In this document: positions 58,729-64,000 of the stretch, in pieces | Layout of the letters: the number at the start of each line of letters is the position of its first letter | Position numbering within the stretch: the stretch's first letter is position 1 | NCBI GenBank assembly: GCA_028023455.1 | Contig: JAQFVV010000283.1 | Location: forward strand, 436,001 to 500,000 | Length of the DNA: 64,000 bases | Reading direction: 5' to 3' | Origin: Epiperipatus broadwayi | Lineage: Eukaryota > Onychophora > Udeonychophora > Euonychophora > Peripatidae | Translations under genes and position numbers: made by a program | Notes under the pieces: generated by a model | What the model saw: only the letters and a program-made list of their open reading frames with translations | Told to the model about the DNA's origin: nothing | Databases searched by the model: none

Positions 58729-59476
58729 TTAAGAATGGATGTTTTATCCTCATTATAAACCTAAACTCTGCTAAGATATGGGGGAAATAAGCAACTCATG
58801 CCAATTAGGCTCAGTAACTAATAGGCATTTAAGGAATATTACTTTTTGTACAAACTATTTATTGTAAAAATTGGATGACAGTTGAAAGTTTGCTTGCTAA
58901 TAAAAGTTTTTGAATTAAAATTATTCTATCTACACATACATCTATTTAGTTATTTTATTTCGCTTAACATAACTTATTATTCCGGTTAAATAAATATAAC
59001 TGAAGTGATGTCAAACCACAAATATAAATATTATGTACAACTATTGATTCCGAACGAACGTTTATAAATGTTAATATTTTATTTCCAAGTCATGCATTTA
59101 ATTAAAATTTAATTATTTTTAATGATAACTATCTTGTATTTGTTCTTTTTTTTTTTAACTTCATTTTATAGAATCAAAGAAATAATTACATTTTATATTT
59201 ACATTGCATGCACATTTATATATGTATGTAGAAAAAAACAAACATATATATATATATTTTTGCCGCTTTTTTATATCAGTTTTATAAAATGTTTTTAATC
59301 TCGATCCAGTCAGTGACCTATTAGTCCTGTTCTTATTTTGCAATAATTGATGAGCGATCAGCCTCAAGCAATTGTTCCAAAAGCAGCTAAAAAATTTTGA
59401 TCCTCATAATGCAGCCTCAACATTTGTGTATATTAAAAACGTGTTATATTTTGAATTACAGGTGTCAAACTTACTC

Positions 59477-59568
59477 GAGATGTCATCGCAGCCGCCTTGC
59501 AATCAAGTACTTGGTTGCAGACGGTTGTGGGTTCGCCTCCCGGACGATGCTATGACATATGAAAAAAA
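59477..59568 (+). mobile_element. S1 SINE, 5'-truncated, with 10-bp TSD
   Basis: Starts inside the A box (gagatgtcatcgcagccgcc), has B box GGTTCGCCTCCCGG, the gatgctatgacatatg end and an A run. The duplication aaacttactc is at 59,467-59,476 and 59,569-59,578. Confidence 0.85.
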
Positions 59569-59599
59569 AAACTTACTCCACTCACAATTTTGACACTAT

Positions 59600-60990
59600 T
59601 CATTCTGGATAAATATAGTAATGATTATTACTAATTGTTTATTAAACTAGAGATTGTCTTTAGCCCAGATATATACTTTAAACCTCATTTAAGTATTAAT
59701 ATATGCATCTTGGGGGTCATTTGTCTTTTATTGTATCTTTATTTATATCATTTGAAAAGAATGTCTGGTAATGCGGAAGTTGCTTAATATATTAAGAACT
59801 ATATAATTTTCTTGATAGCTGATACTATTTTATAATAAAAAAATAGAATATGCCTGAAAAATTCAATAAGTATCTTTAATCATTTTATTTATCTTTATAA
59901 TACTAATTTTTAAAAAAAATCACATTTTTTATTTAATAAATTTATATTTAGAGGTTTCTTCCTATATCTTTCTGTACATATATAATTATTTTTTGACCAA
60001 TGCGATATATGTAATGAAATAACAATGACATTACTTAAATTCCATTGAATCTATTTATGCGCATACTTTCAGCTATAGCCATTTTCAAACAAAAATATTT
60101 ATGTTAATAATTAGCTTGGAACTGGTATTATCTGAGATGCAGGTGGTCATATGGTATTTTTTGATTCACATTATTTTGTTGATTCTTTGCCAATATAAAT
60201 AGCTTTAATTTTTTTTTTTGTTATTTTTTTTATTTGTTAAATATTCATTATTTCAACTACAGTCATTATCTTCATCAACTGAAAAGATTTGTTATTCTGA
60301 TATATATATACATTATTCTTTTCTGTGAAGTTTATCCTCATCTTTAAGTATTTTTATTTATAATATTTTACTCTTCTTTATAATTCAACTATAAATTATT
60401 TCCTTCTTTTCTGAACTAACGTAGGTTTTTAAAAAAAATATTCTGCTTTATTACTGCCTATCATGTATATCATAGTCATAGCTTATAGTAATATATTAGT
60501 TTACTTTTTACTTAATTAATGATTTATGTGATCTATGAAATAAGCTATCCTATATATTACATTACAACAGTAATATCATTACTCGGATAATTTATTTTGT
60601 TGCCATCTATTATATGGAATAGGTATCTATTATTTATTGTTATTGATGTCAGTAAATTGTCATTCTTATGTGCAATAAGATTAGTTCTTTTAATTTCCCA
60701 TTTTATTTTTATAGTGGCAGAATTTTGCCCTTAGATGACATTTTCATTCATTTTTTTATTCCTTTCTGCATATTGCTTTTCATGATATTTTGTTACAGTT
60801 TGTATTATCTTATTCAAAGCTTTTTCAGTATTATTATATACTTATTTTAATTGATTGGCAATTTATTTGAATGTTAATGTATGGTTAAATAAATAGCTCA
60901 TTTTTCTTTTGAAATCAGCTTATTAATTTCTGTATACATTAATTATGGCCCAAATTCCTATTTTCTTTACAAATCTTGTTTATTCTATGA
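59600..60990. other. A/T-rich DNA, no gene recognised
   Basis: Stop-dense low-complexity sequence with a (TA)n run at about 60,299-60,311. Nothing I can support. Confidence 0.4.
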
Positions 60991-61059
60991 ACTAATTTAT
61001 TTTATACAAATATATATCCTACAATTCTACTTCCATTATTGTGAGATATGCAAATGATT

Positions 61060-61327
61060 TCTTTTATATGGAGAAGAGCTGGCCAATGGAGTTGGTAGAG
61101 TGATGTTATTTGTAGTTTGTTTATATAGGAAATTGAGGCATATTATAAAGCCAATATTGGAAGAATATGATATTATATATAGAAGATATGTGGATGATGT
61201 ATTTGTATTTGGTCCAAGAAAGGTAATTGATGTTATGTTTACAGGTTTGAATGAGAATTTAGGTTTGATGTGGACAATTGAGTTTAAGAATAAGTGTTTG
61301 AAATATTTGGTCTTGTGTATAAATTGA
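61060..61327 (+). pseudogene. Penelope-like reverse-transcriptase fragment with intact YVDD box
   Basis: The plus-strand frame reads IKPILEEYDIIYRRYVDDVF, VFGPRKVIDVMFTGLNENLG, then LMWTIEFKNKCLKYL. YVDD with the following F-x-F-G and the IEF...N.LKYL block are the motif C to motif E region of PLE-type reverse transcriptases. The upstream and downstream parts are broken by frameshifts; further RT-like sequence may extend to about 61,750. It is not the same copy or lineage as the 24-26 kb element, which has YVYD at this site. Confidence 0.6.
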
Positions 61328-62059
61328 GATTGCAATGAGATGGATTATAAAATGATTGTTTGGGTTTTGTACATACTTTGTCATGCATTTCTTTAAGATA
61401 TAAACTGCCCGGATTTAAATGTTTCTTGTATCATAATGTTCATGTAAATGTGAGGGGGATAGAAAGTGGAATATTGAGTGTTATATTAGGCCTTTGATAA
61501 GTATGGGGTATAAGAACAGTTTGTTATACTGTATAGGCAGTTAAGATTATTTTATAAGATTCTTAAAGTCTGGTGTAGTTAAAATTACTAAAGAATGGAT
61601 TTCTTTGGCTTATGTTCCAAAGTTATATGTCACATTGAAAAAAGTGGTGTGTAAAGTATTGAATGTTGTTTTCAGGTCTTTATATATATCGTTTAATAAT
61701 TGTAAAGATGGAGTGGATCAAGCTTGTAGAAATCAATTGTTGTGTGCCAGGGACTGGTTTGTTTGTTGATGCAGTTCTAAATATGATTCTAAATTAAATA
61801 TTGCTAAGGGTAAAAATGTTATTAATCAGAGATGTACCAGTATTCCACTGAACATGCTCTAGAATCTCAATTATTGAGTTTAGATAGTTTATTAGCCATA
61901 ATGAGTCTCATATACAGGCGTACTCAGTTATTAATATTTGTTTAAGATTGCCTCTCTGTTTAACAGAAGTATGTATACATGTGTTTATTATTTACAATTT
62001 AAAAACAAAATTTATTTATCATATTTCAACTATATTCTCAGAATCCGTTTTCAGCTATT

Positions 62060-63130
62060 TCTACAAATAGTTATAAATTTGTCACTTACATGAAGATTTA
62101 TAAAATTATGAATGTTATATATAGAACTTGCAAATAAGCTCTTAATCTTTCAACTGCCTGACTCGTAAAAAAACGAGTAGATTTGACGTCACTCTAAATC
62201 GGCTACTTTTTATCCCATGTATACATATTATATGTCATTCGAAAGAAAATCAAAAGTTCTGTAAGATGGTGCCCTCTTCAGAATTATTTTACAAGTAAAA
62301 AATCAATAAAAATGACCATATATGTCAAACAAAACCAAAGCACCGCCTCCTCACCACCTTTTCTTGAATCTTATTGGCTGTCCAACTTCTGTCAGAAAGG
62401 GAAATGGCTGCCAAAAAGTAAAAAGTTACGTTCGTTTGATTTTTATTACGAAAATGATAAACAAATGTTTACAACATTTTAAACAATATTTGAATTGAAT
62501 TACAAATTATTATTGATAAAATAATACTAAAAATCAAATTATTTTAGAAAAATAGTTAAGATATTACCAAGAATTATTTATTTATTGCTACATATTTATC
62601 ATAACGTTAAAGTGAAAAAAAAAAGATTGCGTCACCAAGAATTATTTATTTATTGCTACATATTTATCATAACGTTAAAGTGAAAAAAAAAGATTGCGTC
62701 AGCAATCTTTTTTGGTTGGTTGAATAGCGGTTACTTTTATTTCACTGCAATTGAATATTTTTTAAATTATAAATCAAATTTTATTTTTGAAAAGACTTTC
62801 GTTTACTTTCATAATCTGACAAATTAGTAATATACTTTTTACAAACGAAACTAACACATTTATATTATTAAAAGTGAATCTATTTTAACAATAGATTTTG
62901 TTAAAGTTGTGAGTTGGCCAATTAAAAGTTTTGATTTTTAACTCATTCGGCCAATTAAATAATATAACAAGCTTTGCAGAATATCGCCAACCCCAGACCA
63001 GTTTCTTCTACTAGCTTTCTCAGTGAGGTGCTAAGATATTCAAGCATTAGATTAAAAATACTGGGACAAGCCCAGCCAAAGCCTTAATAGAAAAAAATAA
63101 AATTACAAAGAAATCAAGTCATATGTCACA
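62060..63130 (-). mobile_element. Family A repeat split by an insertion
   Basis: The minus-oriented family A sequence is read as ...cttgcaaataagctcttaa up to 62,145 and resumes with caagctttgcagaatatcgc at 62,968. At the right part the core reads CTGAGAA (complement of 63,017-63,023) and GAAA (complement of 63,002-63,005), then ACTGGTC; G8 is changed to A. The family A block cagcccagccaaagccttaa follows. Removing 62,146-62,967 restores the continuous family sequence seen at 56.3 kb. Confidence 0.65.
62146..62963. mobile_element. TTAA-flanked, piggyBac-like non-autonomous insertion
   Basis: The insertion breaks family A exactly at TTAA (62,142-62,145); the right flank reads ATAA (62,964-62,967), a duplication with one change. 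The left end, tctttcaactgcctgactcg, is followed by the small palindrome ctcgtaaaaaaacgag. The right end, actcattcggccaattaaa, is a weak inverted match. TTAA targeting and this subterminal palindrome are typical of piggyBac relatives. No transposase frame. A 68-bp tandem duplication lies inside (62,567-62,634 and 62,635-62,700). Confidence 0.6.
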
Positions 63131-63570
63131 TTAGATTATGTCACATATGAATTAATTTTTTTATAAAATTATGAATATATAATGATAATAATTTCATAAA
63201 TATTTACTAATAATGTACTTATATTTATATTTAGAAAAATTAATTCCCAAGTAATTAACTCTATAGACATACTCATGCATTTCATTACATGTTTACTTAA
63301 ATCTTTAAACACTGATATGTCATGAAACAATAGTGGGATAACTGATTAATTTAAGATGCTTTTGATTTGGAAAAGGGATATAACTTAATACAACGTAATA
63401 TATAAATTCAATGCGTAATTTACCTCTATACAGTTGCTGTGTCTCGGAGGATCTTCTTTCAATACCAGCCAAGCAGGGACAATAACTTTATTAAAAGAGA
63501 AAATTAAGATATTAGTAATTTTTATTAGTCATTCACTACTAGAGATTATCCTATAATGAATAATATTTTG

Positions 63571-63740
63571 GTAGTGTAACTTTCATTGCACCACTCTAAC
63601 ACAAGATAGGAACTGGTTTACATTCGCTTTTAACACTTTGGGGATCATAGATATTTTTCACATATCTCCACAAGATGTTAAACATGGATAGACGCCAGTC
63701 CCTACCTTGCATGAGAGTGGTGTAGTGAAAGTTATACTAC
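63571..63740. repeat. MITE of about 170 bp
   Basis: Terminal inverted repeats of about 45 bp: gtagtgtaactttcattgca at the left and its near complement at the right, with shared ccactct and gg(a/g)actgg blocks. No coding capacity. TSD unclear. Confidence 0.7.
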
Positions 63741-64000
63741 AGAAATATTAAAATTAAGATAATTTAAACTTAACAACGTAAGTTTATTGACTTGCAAATA
63801 ATTAATAATTAGAAATTACTTTGTAATCTCTTTAAAGTCCATTACAATGTACAGATGTATGAATTAACTTATTCACATGTATCATAATTAAATATAGGCC
63901 ATATATCTGCGTGTTACCATTAACTGCGGTTTCTTTTACACAGATATTGTATATCTTGTATACAAAACGATTCCATGGTATTCATTTATTATTCAGCCAA

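Noticed and set aside
1-64000. CRISPR array, bacterial operon or prophage
   Set aside because: No regularly spaced short repeats with unique spacers and no dense coding; pol III boxes, poly-A tails, splice signals and LINE/PLE remnants show eukaryotic DNA.

Overview
This window is A/T-rich eukaryotic DNA. It has poly-A-tailed tRNA-derived SINEs, non-LTR retrotransposon tails, Penelope-like elements (PLEs), foldback MITEs and at most a few exon-like islands. There are no long intact genes. The repeat content points to an invertebrate animal; I cannot name the species, and nothing looks bacterial or viral. The dominant content is layered transposable-element debris in what looks like intergenic or intronic DNA.

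Layout. 0-5.1 kb: a SINE, a tRNA-like repeat and three RTE-clade LINE tails. 5.5-7.1 kb: two related MITEs and a truncated SINE. 8.4-8.9 kb: a 366-bp-period repeat carrying a hammerhead-type core. 9.4-12.0 kb: one long decayed RTE LINE on the minus strand (endonuclease, linker and reverse transcriptase recognisable), interrupted by a plus-strand RTE tail. 14.0-14.6 kb: inverted PLE-terminus-like repeats and a homopolymer-rich stretch that may be an assembly artefact. 16.2-22.0 kb: ribozyme-like repeat families A and B, a SINE with clean target-site duplications (TSDs) and a good candidate exon at 19,029-19,108. 23.8-26.2 kb: a nearly full-length but dead minus-strand PLE with reverse transcriptase, GIY-YIG endonuclease and ribozyme-like termini. 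29-34 kb: an RTE tail, a hAT derivative inserted in one arm of an inverted repeat, and an exon-like segment. 34-44 kb: tRNA-like SINEs and repeat family E. 45.9 kb: a PLE-derived palindrome with a hammerhead-like core. 46.7-47.6 kb: a DNA transposon with a perfect 8-bp TSD. 49-50 kb: a possible LTR promoter. 51-57 kb: a SINE, families B, A/D and E, and a second PLE endonuclease fragment. 58.4 kb: an orphan 111-residue open frame. 61-63 kb: a PLE reverse-transcriptase fragment and a TTAA-flanked insertion nested in a family A copy.

The most striking feature is the number of hammerhead-ribozyme-type cores (CUGANGA ... GAAA, often with a palindromic stem III). They lie in at least four interspersed repeat families (A/D, B, C, E) plus PLE termini. 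Families A, B, C and E occur as head-to-tail partial dimers with periods of about 375-455 bp (A 378, C about 375, B 427-456) or 366 bp (E). This arrangement resembles the retrozyme/PLE biology described in animals: circular or multimeric RNA cut by hammerheads and copied back by a PLE-type reverse transcriptase. Both the presumed driver (PLE pieces) and the presumed passengers are visible here, but every copy I can read has some decay.
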